Part shown: positions 1-5,978 of the stretch, piece after piece | How positions within the stretch are numbered: the stretch's first letter is position 1 | Layout of the letters: the number at the start of each line of letters is the position of its first letter | Origin: JANRLJ01 sp034437895 | Lineage (GTDB): Bacteria > Chloroflexota > Anaerolineae > Aggregatilineales > Phototrophicaceae | NCBI GenBank assembly: GCA_034437895.1 | Contig: DAOTTO010000468.1 | Span: 1-6,669 of the forward strand | Reading direction: 5' to 3' | Length of the DNA stretch: 6,669 nucleotides | Notes under the pieces: generated by a model | What the model was told of the DNA's origin: nothing | What the model saw: the letters and a program-made list of their open reading frames with translations, nothing else | The model's database searches: none | Program-made: the position numbers and the translations under genes

Positions 1-16
1 TTCAGGCGAAATGGCA

Positions 17-158
17 TAGGGCGATTGCATCAAAACAATTTCGAGGTTTTTAAAGGTTCTTAAAGAATGTTAAAGGCGTAAGGCAAGATATATCTTGCCC
101 CTACAAACTTCTCATGACCTTTTACGACATAATCTTTAACTTTCATGCAATCGCCCTA
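17..158. mobile_element. MITE-like palindromic element with 14-bp perfect terminal inverted repeats
   Basis: TAGGGCGATTGCAT at 17-30 is the exact reverse complement of ATGCAATCGCCCTA at 145-158. The middle holds a perfect 18-bp palindrome, GGCAAGATATATCTTGCC (82-99), close to the centre of the element, so the single strand could fold into a long cruciform. The outermost bases of each end are TA. This fits a GGGCGATTGCAT element of 138 bp (19-156) flanked by a TA target duplication, as made by Tc1/mariner or IS630-type transposases. There is no coding capacity. The terminal repeats, size and lack of a gene are seen directly; that a partner transposase mobilises it is inference. Confidence 0.7.
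50..79. repeat. Three TTAAAG units at exact 10-bp spacing
   Basis: TTAAAG occurs at 50-55, 60-65 and 70-75, each followed by a different four-base filler. This gives helical-turn phasing inside the left half of the MITE-like element. The right half has only one matching CTTTAA (134-139), so the array is not part of the palindromic symmetry. It may be a chance A/T-rich array, phased bending DNA or protein-binding sites. Confidence 0.4.
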
Positions 159-213
159 ACGGTTGATGGACTTCTATCCTATAAGAACGCGGCTTATGCT
201 AATTAAATACAGG

Positions 214-241
214 TTGCTAGGCTGTGGGAGTCTGTTATAAT
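214..241 (+). promoter_or_regulatory. Extended -10 sigma70-type promoter of the first secreted SH3b gene
   Basis: TATAAT at 236-241 is a perfect -10 box, preceded by TG at 233-234 to give the extended form TGTTATAAT. TTGCTA at 214-219 matches the -35 consensus at four of six positions, with a 16-bp spacer. Transcription would start near 248, giving a leader of about 28 nt that carries the AGGGAG ribosome site. The same TGTTATAAT nonamer occurs before the antitoxin gene. Confidence 0.7.
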
Positions 242-275
242 CCATTTAAATTGATAGGTTACTGTAGGGAGACTC

Positions 276-1067
276 ATGAAAAATCACTTCATCAAAAATC
301 TACGCTGGCAGCGCATCGCCGCCGCGCTCGTCCTGGCGCTGCTGATGGCTGTCTTGGTGATGCCGCGTTTGACCGTTCAGGCACAAAGCAATGGCGCACG
401 CGAGTGCCGTTTGTTTAGCTCCAACAGCGACGGCCTTATTCTGGTCGATGTACCGGAAGCCGCAGTTCCCGATGGCGGCGTTTTCTGCCGCTTTATCGCA
501 CGCGAAGGCATTTTTATCGCTGACCGGGGCGAAATTGGCAATCAAAGTGTCTTAAACTCCGGCGTGGTTCATGCTGTCGAGGTCTATGGCCTGTTAGGGC
601 TGCGCTCTATCACCCGTTTTGAAACGCCAGTGCGTATCTGCATGAAGGGGACTGGAGCGCTGTTGTTTTTGGATGCGTCGGAAAGTTTAGGACGTGTAGC
701 GAGAGCACTGGTTTCGTTTACCTCTGGTGAGTTTACCTGTGCTGATCTGTCCTTTGCTGGAACGGTCATCCTCGTCAACTCAACGACGATCCCCGCCGCC
801 AGCAACGCGACACCGGGTGGCTCTGGCACATTAGTCGCACCCGCCGCCGGGACGATCATCCCATTAACGGGCTGCCGCGTGACCACCCGCGCCATTTTGA
901 ACTTGCGCGCCGAACCCAGCACCGCCGCGACCATCATCACCACCGTGCCATATAATGTGACGCTGCAAGTGACGGAACGCACCGAAGGCTGGTATCGGGT
1001 CGTGTTTGAAAGCACACAAGGCTGGCTGACAGCACGTTTCCTGAACCGTCAAGGCACCTGCCAGTAA
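276..1067 (+). CDS. Secreted SH3b-domain protein with six-cysteine module
   Basis: This 263-residue protein starts at ATG 276, chosen because AGGGAG (266-271) lies 4 nt upstream and a signal peptide follows at once. Residues 1-36 are an N-terminal export signal: a basic start, a hydrophobic core at about 14-29, and a likely cut after VQA at 36. Residues 44-170 form a domain I do not recognise, with cysteines at 44, 71, 122 and 155 and the motif VFCRFIAREG. After a low-complexity Pro/Ala/Gly linker, residues 200-262 form a bacterial SH3 (SH3b) domain recognised by LNLRAEPS, VPYNVTLQVTER, W239 and QGWLTARFL, bounded by C200 and C262. SH3b domains usually bind peptidoglycan or other envelope ligands; the ligand here is unknown. 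The entire mature region is repeated in the C-terminal half of the next gene. The six cysteines suggest disulfide bonds outside the cytoplasm. It is probably transcribed alone from the 214-241 promoter to the 1141-1171 terminator. Confidence 0.88.
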   Translation: MKNHFIKNLRWQRIAAALVLALLMAVLVMPRLTVQAQSNGARECRLFSSNSDGLILVDVPEAAVPDGGVFCRFIAREGIFIADRGEIGNQSVLNSGVVHAVEVYGLLGLRSITRFETPVRICMKGTGALLFLDASESLGRVARALVSFTSGEFTCADLSFAGTVILVNSTTIPAASNATPGGSGTLVAPAAGTIIPLTGCRVTTRAILNLRAEPSTAATIITTVPYNVTLQVTERTEGWYRVVFESTQGWLTARFLNRQGTCQ

Positions 1068-1140
1068 ACAAGTAGCTATTTGGGTGGGTGTAGGGAGCAA
1101 CAAGCAAGTCGCTCCGCGTGGAGTTGCAAAACAAGTTTTC

Positions 1141-1171
1141 AAAAAACAGTCGTCTATGGCGACTGTTTTTT
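1141..1171 (+). terminator. Rho-independent terminator with perfect 12-bp stem
   Basis: AAAAAACAGTCG (1141-1152) pairs perfectly with CGACTGTTTTTT (1160-1171) around a 7-nt loop. The right arm ends in six T, giving a U-tract for plus-strand transcripts. The left arm starts with six A, so it could also act on the opposite strand. It lies 73 bp after the stop of the first secreted gene and separates that gene from its paralogue. Confidence 0.85.
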
Positions 1172-1185
1172 ATTTGTCTACCGAT

Positions 1186-1236
1186 GAGTTATAGTTTAGT
1201 TATTGTAAGGTCATCGGGAATCATAAACTATGACTC
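1186..1236 (+). promoter_or_regulatory. Inverted repeat enclosing ribosome site and start codon of the NIDO-SH3b gene
   Basis: GAGTTATAGTTTA (1186-1198) is the reverse complement of TAAACTATGACTC (1224-1236) at 12 of 13 positions, and the single exception is a G-U wobble in RNA. The right arm contains the ATG at 1230-1232. The 25-nt loop holds the only purine-rich candidates for ribosome binding, AAGG (1207-1210) and GGGA (1216-1219). If the transcript begins before 1186, the start codon is buried in a stem. The same symmetry could instead be a DNA operator. I see no convincing promoter between the terminator and this repeat. Confidence 0.5.
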
Positions 1237-2672
1237 GCGTCACAGTCAGTCGATCCAAGGGCATTTTTCTGCTGCTGCTAGCAGCCTCAATCTTATTCAG
1301 CTTATCGCTCATCGCCGCGCCTACCCCACACGCCGCCGCCGCTGGACCTAATGCTGTACGGACAAACGTGGGCTTTACGACGAATGTTCTTCCAGCGAAT
1401 GATGATGGGTCTACTGGCCTTGTGAATATGGGTTTCTCTACTTGTTTTTTAGGTCCCACGTTTAATCAGCTTTATGTCAATAACAACGGCAACATCACAT
1501 TTGACCAACCCTTGAGTACCTATACGCCCTTCGGACTCAATTCCACCAATCGCAAAATTATCGCGGCATTTTTTGCTGATGTGGATACCAGAGGCGGTGG
1601 TTCGGGATTGGTCACCTATGGGGCGGATACCGTTAACGGACGCACAGCTTTCGGGGTGAATTATGTGAACGTCGGCTATTTTTCCAGCCGTACTGATAAA
1701 TTAAATAGTTTTCAGATCGTTTTGATTGACCGCTCCGATACGGGCGCAGGCAATTTTGATATTGAGTTAAATTATGACCAAATTCAATGGGAAACGGGCA
1801 ATGCCAGTGGTGGAATCAATGGCTTAGGGGGTTCTTCCGCCCGTGCCGGTTTTTCTAACGGGAGCGGTGCCGCTTTTGAACTTTCGGGTTCGGGCATCAG
1901 CGGCGCATTTTTGGATACAAATCCTGTCACTGGCTTAATTTATCGTACTCAGGAGTCATCCGGGCAGTTAGGGCGTTTCAGTTTTAGTGTCCGTAGTTGC
2001 AGCATTGGGGGCATTACGCTGGTGATACCAACACCTGCTCCGGTGCTAAACTGCCGCGCCATCAGTGCTGGATCAGAGGGGATGTTTACGGCGGACGTGC
2101 CGGATAACACCGTCTCCGGCGGCGATGTGTTCTGCCGCATTATCGCCCGTGACGGGAATTATATTACTGCTCCTGCCGAAGTTGGCATCCAGTCCATTGT
2201 TGATTTGGGCGTTTATCAAGCTGTTGATGTTTTTGGGATGCGGGCAAGTGGAACGCCTGTTGTTCCCTTCGCTTTTCCGGTACGGATTTGTCTGCACGGT
2301 GAAGGGCAGCTTTTCTTCATCAATGCGGCGGATGCAAACCGCACCGTTCAAATTTTAAACGCTTTTGTTCAAGTCGGTTATACCTGCGGCGATCTTCCCA
2401 ATTCCGGCACGCTTGTATTGGTGCTGGGTGCTGCACCAGCCTCCGCCACAGGTTCTTTGCCCGGAAGCACAATTATCACAGGCGACTGCCAAGCGACAAC
2501 GCTGGCGATGTTGAATCTGCGCCAAGCACCGGATTTAAGCGCGGCGGTGATCGAAGTCATCCCGTATAACTTGACGTTACAAGTGACCGAGCGCACAACA
2601 GATTGGGTTCGTGTGATTTATGAGGATGGACAAGGCTGGCTGAATGCGCGTTACGTGCGGACGGCGTGTTAG
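1230..2672 (+). CDS. Secreted NIDO-domain and SH3b-domain protein
   Basis: This is a 480-residue protein. Residues 1-38 are a signal peptide (basic start, hydrophobic 11-30, Ala-rich cut region near 38). Residues about 52-255 match the NIDO (nidogen-like) extracellular domain: ANDDGS at 56-61, LYVNNNGNITF ending at 91, IIAAFFADVDTR at 110-121, then FQIVLIDRSD, IQWETG and ARAGFSNG. NIDO domains occur in secreted and surface adhesion-type proteins. The C-terminal half repeats the mature part of the preceding gene: cysteines at 275, 302, 354 and 386 in the unnamed module, and an SH3b domain between C420 and C480 with the shared IPYNLTLQVTER and GQGWLNARYV. The neighbours are therefore tandem paralogues, and one of them gained or lost the NIDO domain. 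ATG 1230 is chosen because the signal peptide follows directly; the ribosome site is weak. The stop is TAG. Confidence 0.88.
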   Translation: MTRVTVSRSKGIFLLLLAASILFSLSLIAAPTPHAAAAGPNAVRTNVGFTTNVLPANDDGSTGLVNMGFSTCFLGPTFNQLYVNNNGNITFDQPLSTYTPFGLNSTNRKIIAAFFADVDTRGGGSGLVTYGADTVNGRTAFGVNYVNVGYFSSRTDKLNSFQIVLIDRSDTGAGNFDIELNYDQIQWETGNASGGINGLGGSSARAGFSNGSGAAFELSGSGISGAFLDTNPVTGLIYRTQESSGQLGRFSFSVRSCSIGGITLVIPTPAPVLNCRAISAGSEGMFTADVPDNTVSGGDVFCRIIARDGNYITAPAEVGIQSIVDLGVYQAVDVFGMRASGTPVVPFAFPVRICLHGEGQLFFINAADANRTVQILNAFVQVGYTCGDLPNSGTLVLVLGAAPASATGSLPGSTIITGDCQATTLAMLNLRQAPDLSAAVIEVIPYNLTLQVTERTTDWVRVIYEDGQGWLNARYVRTAC

Positions 2673-2776
2673 AGAAGGGAACGTCTATTTTTGTGGATGG
2701 TGTGGAAAAAGTACAGAGTACTGCGTAAAAGCCTCAGATTCTAGCTCATGGGTTGTCCTTTTTTGTTTTGACTACA

Positions 2777-2785
2777 TGTTATAAT
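2777..2785 (+). promoter_or_regulatory. Extended -10 promoter of the toxin-antitoxin operon
   Basis: TGTTATAAT (TG 2777-2778, TATAAT 2780-2785) is identical to the extended -10 of the first gene. There is no good -35 box at 16-18 bp. TTGACT at 2768-2773 looks like one, but only 6 bp separate it from the -10. Transcription would start near 2792, leaving a leader of about 23 nt. AbrB-type antitoxins usually bind their own promoter, so this stretch is the likely operator. Confidence 0.6.
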
Positions 2786-2814
2786 GGAGTAATTAAAAGA
2801 AAGAAAAGTGATCT

Positions 2815-3096
2815 ATGGTGCAGAGCTATATCATTCAAGAAAACGGACAAGTCACGCTTCCAGAGGAATGGCGCGATAAATATGGGCTTAAAAAAGGGGA
2901 TGTCGTCTCGTTTATCGAAACCGAGAATGGATTGATGGTGCTGCCGGGTGAAAGTATCATCACAAATGCGCTTGATGAGATTGGCGAAACGCTGAAAGGA
3001 CAGGGAATCACGCTTGAGCAGCTTATGGACGACGGACGGACTATTCGAGGTGAGATGTTAAAGGAGCTTTATGGTCTCGAATCGTCTGACGAATAA
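2815..3096 (+). CDS. AbrB/MazE-like antitoxin
   Basis: This 93-residue protein has a SpoVT/AbrB swapped-hairpin DNA-binding domain at residues 4-44. The pattern is typical: GQVTLPEEW at 11-19, YGLKKGDVVSFIE at 23-35 and GLMVLP at 39-44. The remaining half (48-93) is acidic and probably helical, as in antitoxins that use the tail to neutralise the toxin. By family precedent it binds its own promoter and blocks the partner PIN nuclease. It overlaps the toxin start by 26 bp, so the two are translationally coupled. The ribosome site is weak (A/G-rich AAGAAAAGTG at 2801-2810). ATG 2815 is favoured because the domain begins immediately after it. The stop is TAA. Confidence 0.85.
   Translation: MVQSYIIQENGQVTLPEEWRDKYGLKKGDVVSFIETENGLMVLPGESIITNALDEIGETLKGQGITLEQLMDDGRTIRGEMLKELYGLESSDE
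3059..3066 (+). promoter_or_regulatory. Strong ribosome binding site of the PIN toxin inside the antitoxin gene
   Basis: TAAAGGAG lies within the last codons of the antitoxin gene, 4 nt before the toxin ATG at 3071. It fixes that start. Among the genes here it is the best match to the anti-SD sequence, in contrast to the weak site before the antitoxin. Confidence 0.75.
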
Positions 3097-3529
3097 GGTG
3101 TTCTTTGATGCTAGTGTACTTTTTGCAGCAGCTTATTCGTCTACAGGTGCGGCGAGGGAACTCATTCGGTTTTCTACTGAGGATAAGATCAAACTTGTAG
3201 TGAGTCAGTTTTTTCTGGAGGAAGCCCGTAGAAATCTTGCTGAAAAAGCACCTGCTAAAGTTGCAATTTTTGCTACACTGATCGCTACAGTCGAGTTAGA
3301 AATTGTACCCCAAATAACAAAAGAGGAGATTTTAGCTGTTGCAGCTTACACAAAACTTAAAGACGCACCTGTTGTCGCGGCGGCGATTAAAGGGCAGTGC
3401 GTGTTTTTGGTGACTTATGATCGAAAACATTTGATTGAACCTGCTGAAGTTGCTGATAAATCGGGCTTAAAAATTGTTACCCCTGATATTGTTTTGAATG
3501 TTGTTCGAGAACAACAAAATGACGAATAG
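3071..3529 (+). CDS. PIN-domain ribonuclease toxin (VapC-like)
   Basis: This 152-residue protein has the usual PIN toxin length and the acidic residues expected to hold the metal ions. D13 lies in KVFFDASVLFAA, E51 in FFLEEARRNL, D98 in KLKDAPVVAAA and D117 in FLVTYDRKHL. PIN toxins cleave RNA (often tRNA or rRNA) in the cytoplasm unless held by their antitoxin. The target is not predictable here. The start overlaps the upstream AbrB-type gene by 26 bp and has a strong ribosome site, giving a compact antitoxin-toxin operon. AbrB-type antitoxins with PIN toxins are a known VapBC arrangement. No clear terminator follows; a MITE-like element starts 70 bp downstream. The stop is TAG. Confidence 0.85.
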   Translation: MVSNRLTNKVFFDASVLFAAAYSSTGAARELIRFSTEDKIKLVVSQFFLEEARRNLAEKAPAKVAIFATLIATVELEIVPQITKEEILAVAAYTKLKDAPVVAAAIKGQCVFLVTYDRKHLIEPAEVADKSGLKIVTPDIVLNVVREQQNDE

Positions 3530-3626
3530 ATTATCTAAGCAAGAAACAAATGCACATGACCCATCATGCACGGCTGATACCCTCTTTTGACCAATCGGCT
3601 TAGTAACTGATGTTACGCAGTCATCC

Positions 3627-3649
3627 GCTCTGGGTTTTGAACCCAGAGC
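3627..3649. repeat. Hairpin 1: 10-bp perfect stem, TTG loop
   Basis: GCTCTGGGTT (3627-3636) pairs with AACCCAGAGC (3640-3649) around TTG. The core GTTTTGAAC is shared with the hairpin at 3729-3747, while the outer stem bases differ. Confidence 0.8.
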
Positions 3650-3697
3650 TACCCAGCAATCTGGAAACCTCTAAAAAGGTTAAAGCATTTTTTAGTT

Positions 3698-3713
3698 AAC
3701 CCCTTCAGGGGTT
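3698..3713. repeat. Hairpin 2: 6-bp perfect stem, TTCA loop
   Basis: AACCCC (3698-3703) pairs with GGGGTT (3708-3713) around TTCA. A T6 run at 3687-3692 lies before it. On the plus strand that run follows the weak AACCT/AGGTT stem, a loosely terminator-like arrangement. Confidence 0.7.
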
Positions 3714-3728
3714 TCAAAAGCCTCTAGA

Positions 3729-3747
3729 TGGCAGTTTTGAACTGCCA
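3729..3747. repeat. Hairpin 3: 8-bp perfect stem, TTG loop
   Basis: TGGCAGTT (3729-3736) pairs with AACTGCCA (3740-3747) around TTG. The nine-base core GTTTTGAAC is the same as in the hairpin at 3627-3649, with a different but fully paired outer stem. Confidence 0.8.
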
Positions 3748-3802
3748 GCGGCAAGTAATTTGCGTGTCTGCGTCAGGTCAGTTAGTAATTAACATGTTAG
3801 TG

Positions 3803-4711
3803 TTAGTATTTTTCCAGCACCCAACGTAAAATCGTGTAATGTGCTGCCAAGCCTGCGAATTCCCCATAACGGGCAAACGTTTCCGCCACCAAATCGGCGC
3901 TGATTTTGCCCTCTTGCCCATAAAAATAGCGATTCACTGCTGCTTGTAAGGCCACATCATTCGCGCCGATATAATTATGGCCTACGCCAATTGTGCGCGT
4001 CAGCGTCCAACTCGCTGTCCAATGCCCTATGCCCTTAATCCTTAATAACGCGGCATACGCCTCTGCCAGCGGCACATCGCGCAGCCCTTCTAGATCAAGC
4101 ACACCCGCATCCACCTGTTCGGCGATTTCGATCATCAAGCGCATCCGCTTAAAGGTGATCTTCATCGGCGTAAATAAGGCTTCCGTCCCGACAGCGATTT
4201 GTTCTGGCGTGGGAAAAGCATAAAACGGCTGACTATCATGGACGATACAATGCCCCGCCCATTCCACCAGCCAGCGCTGTGCCTTTTGCGCCGCCACCCA
4301 CGAAATCTGCTGCTCGATGATGGTCGTCATCAGCGCTTCAAACGCACTCGCGGCACGAGGCCACATCACCCCTTGCAGTGGTTCGACGATGCGCCACAAT
4401 GTTTCATCGGATTGGGCGAAAGCATAAAATGGCGTGGGATTATGCGCTAAAGCGAAGATATGATGAACTGTGTCTAATAGTTCAGCGGCGGCGCAGTCAT
4501 GCACGGATGCAAACACGTCCAGCGCAGGCGCATGAAGCGTCCCGGCATTTTGCACTTTGACGAGGATCAATTGATCGTCAATCTTAACGGCTCGCCAATA
4601 AGCGCCTTCGTGAACGCGATCAATCACAGGATGGACATAGCGCGAAAGCATGTCCAGCAGCAGAGGAAAATTATAGGGTGCGTGGGGGGTGAGTGTGCCG
4701 ATATAATCCAT
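3803..4711 (-). CDS. AlkA-like DNA-3-methyladenine glycosylase (HhH-GPD family)
   Basis: This 302-residue protein is close in size to E. coli AlkA (282). Enzymes of this group remove alkylated purines such as 3-methyladenine, starting base excision repair. An N-terminal region (about 1-110) precedes the HhH-GPD fold. IIEQQISWVAAQKA at 131-144 is the typical (I/V)xxQQ(I/V)S segment. LLRIKGIGHWTASW at 222-235 is the helix-hairpin-helix with the GIGxWTA signature. D252 in IGANDVALQ sits where AlkA has its catalytic aspartate. No iron-sulfur cysteine cluster is present, unlike EndoIII or MutY. The start ATG has only a weak ribosome site. It lies downstream of the interrupted SH3b gene on the same strand with a 73-bp gap, so co-transcription is possible. 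It converges with the PIN toxin. Exact substrate range is not visible. Confidence 0.87.
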   Translation of the reverse strand: MDYIGTLTPHAPYNFPLLLDMLSRYVHPVIDRVHEGAYWRAVKIDDQLILVKVQNAGTLHAPALDVFASVHDCAAAELLDTVHHIFALAHNPTPFYAFAQSDETLWRIVEPLQGVMWPRAASAFEALMTTIIEQQISWVAAQKAQRWLVEWAGHCIVHDSQPFYAFPTPEQIAVGTEALFTPMKITFKRMRLMIEIAEQVDAGVLDLEGLRDVPLAEAYAALLRIKGIGHWTASWTLTRTIGVGHNYIGANDVALQAAVNRYFYGQEGKISADLVAETFARYGEFAGLAAHYTILRWVLEKY

Positions 4712-4742
4712 AACCAGATGATAGCACGGATGTGCGTAATCT

Positions 4743-4764
4743 GGGGCACATTAGACTGTGCCCC
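4743..4764 (-). other. 8-bp perfect hairpin between SH3b gene and glycosylase gene
   Basis: GGGGCACA (4743-4750) pairs with TGTGCCCC (4757-4764) around a 6-nt loop, just past the stop of the SH3b gene. Read on the minus strand it is followed by AGATTACG and not by a U-run, so it is not a standard intrinsic terminator. It may protect the 3' end of the message or partly separate the two minus-strand genes. Confidence 0.5.
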
Positions 4765-4784
4765 ATCATGAATATTTTGTTACA

Positions 4785-5978
4785 TTAAGGCATCAGCCAA
4801 TATACGTAATTTTCACCCTCTGCCGTCCATCCGGTCAGGCGACCATAACTCACCTGCCACCAGATGCGTCCTTGAGCATCGCAGCTATACGTGCTGAGGA
4901 TCGTCATACTGCTGCCTGCGGGTATAGTCGCTAACACACGTCCACTGGTATTGGCAGTGCTGCGGAGATTATTGGGCAGTCCGGGCGTGACCCGCGCCAG
5001 CATCCCCGGCACGAGGCGAGAAACCATCCCCTGCACACTGCCTTGAACCAAGACACATGTCAGTGGTTCCAGCCAATAGATGTTATTTTCGCCTTCAGCC
5101 GTCCATCCGATTTGACTCCCCGCCCGCACATTCCACCACATGATACCGTCCACACACTGCGGCCCGGTCAATATTTGTACAGGCGTTCCCCCGTTGATTT
5201 GCCCGATCACACGGCTGCCGTTGGCGTTTCTGCCAGGCAGATCGCGCAGCACATTTGGATCGCCGGGGGTGACGATACCACTTGTGCCGATTTGCAAACG
5301 TGTCGGCAGTGTACAAGGTCTATTAGTCGGCGGCACAGTAGGCACAGGCGGAGGTGGAGATGCGAAGGAAATCGGCTCAAGCCAATACATTCCATTTTCA
5401 CCTTCCGCCGTCCAGCCGATCAGGGTGCTATATTGGACATACCACTACGTCAGTCCACCGACACAAACTGGATTACCAATGACTTGTAATTCGCCGCCCG
5501 CCGGGATGGTGCCGACATTTGCGCCTGCCCCTGCTTGCGCCCGTACCACATTGGGTAGACCAAGTGTGACCCGCGCCTGCATCCCCGGTGCAAGACGCGA
5601 CATCATACCTAAGCACTGCCACGACAAAATCCAGGGTTGGTCAACCGTGCCTTCTTCCGTCCAACCCGTTATGCCACCGCCTTCTATGTTCCACCAGTTA
5701 TAGCCATCGACACACTGCGGCCCACCGCGCACGGTAAAGAAAGTACCGTTGGGCAGTTGACCGATTTCGGGATTAGCAAGACCCGCGCCGCTGCGGACGA
5801 TATTGGGCAGCCCCGTCCCCATAGCGACGAAAGCCGTATATCCATTAGCTAAATTATCCGCCGGGGGACAGTTCCACTGTGCCACTGCTGGCGTTACATT
5901 GATAAAGGAGAGGCCAGAAACGATCACGACTAGCGCCGCCAACCATAACTTGAAGCGAGGAGAAATCATTGTGTTCAT
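4785..5978 (-). pseudogene. Secreted four-repeat SH3b protein interrupted by an in-frame amber codon
   Basis: One continuous reading frame of 397 codons plus stop is split only by TAG at codon 178 (5445-5447). Without readthrough the product is a 177-residue N-terminal half; the 3' part (from 5444 to 4785) stays in the same frame and is well conserved. Residues 1-33 are a signal peptide (cut near AVA, before QWNC). Four SH3b-type repeats follow at about 46-119, 121-203, 222-305 and 307-397, each with GLPN or DPN, an (I/V/L)R segment, PxG, and an ending like GWTAEGE plus YWL(E/M)P. A proline linker (PPPPVPTVPP, 208-217) separates repeats 2 and 3. Repeats 1, 3 and 4 have WW before the second half; repeat 2 has stop-W, so TGG to TAG is the simplest change. 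The protein would bind the cell wall or another envelope ligand. Start: AAAAGG lies only 2 nt before ATG 5978 and 11 nt before a second ATG at codon 4 (5969), so either may be used. An independent downstream gene starting at ATG 5390 is unlikely, since it would begin in the middle of a repeat. Confidence 0.85.
5445..5447 (-). other. In-frame TAG replacing a conserved tryptophan
   Basis: On the minus strand the codons read ACG TAG TGG. The frame before and after is identical and both sides belong to the same SH3b repeat. A single C-to-T on the plus strand (CCA to CTA) would turn tryptophan into amber. TAG is a true stop for the NIDO gene and the PIN toxin here, so general reassignment of TAG is not supported. 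Confidence 0.85.

Larger units (their letters stand above)
3600..3788. mobile_element. MITE-like element with 21-bp imperfect terminal repeats and internal hairpins
   Basis: The left end (3600-3620, starting TTAGTAACTGA and ending TTACGCAG) and right end (3768-3788, starting CTGCGTCAGG and ending CAGTTAGTAA) are reverse complements at 17 of 21 positions. The 189-bp interval has no credible gene but holds at least three strong hairpins plus a weaker one (AACCT 3666-3670 with AGGTT 3677-3681). I could not see a target-site duplication. It fills the gap between two convergent genes. Its internal stems may serve as a transcription barrier from both sides. Confidence 0.6.

Noticed and set aside
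228..275. GAGTCT (228-233) and AGACTC (270-275) as an operator pair for the first gene
   Set aside because: Only 6 bp, 36 bp apart, with one arm upstream of the -10; chance is likely.
2768..2773. TTGACT as the -35 box for the toxin-antitoxin promoter
   Set aside because: Only 6 bp separate it from TATAAT, far below the 16-18 bp needed.
3627..3747. CRISPR array
   Set aside because: The repeated cores are short palindromes with variable stems, only two copies, and no regular spacers or cas genes.
4743..4764. Intrinsic terminator for the SH3b gene
   Set aside because: The stem is good but no U-run follows on the minus strand, so it is listed only as a hairpin.
4785..5390. A separate 201-residue gene starting at ATG 5390
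   Set aside because: It would begin in the last part of an SH3b repeat, has no signal peptide, and is in the same frame as the upstream half; it is the 3' part of the interrupted gene.
5445..5447. Genetic code in which TAG encodes an amino acid
   Set aside because: TAG properly ends the NIDO-SH3b gene and the PIN toxin in this window, so reassignment is not supported.
5140..5703. Plus-strand open frame of 187 codons across the SH3b gene
   Set aside because: It is antisense to the SH3b repeats, shows no domain, and runs across the site of the amber codon; it is a shadow of the real gene.
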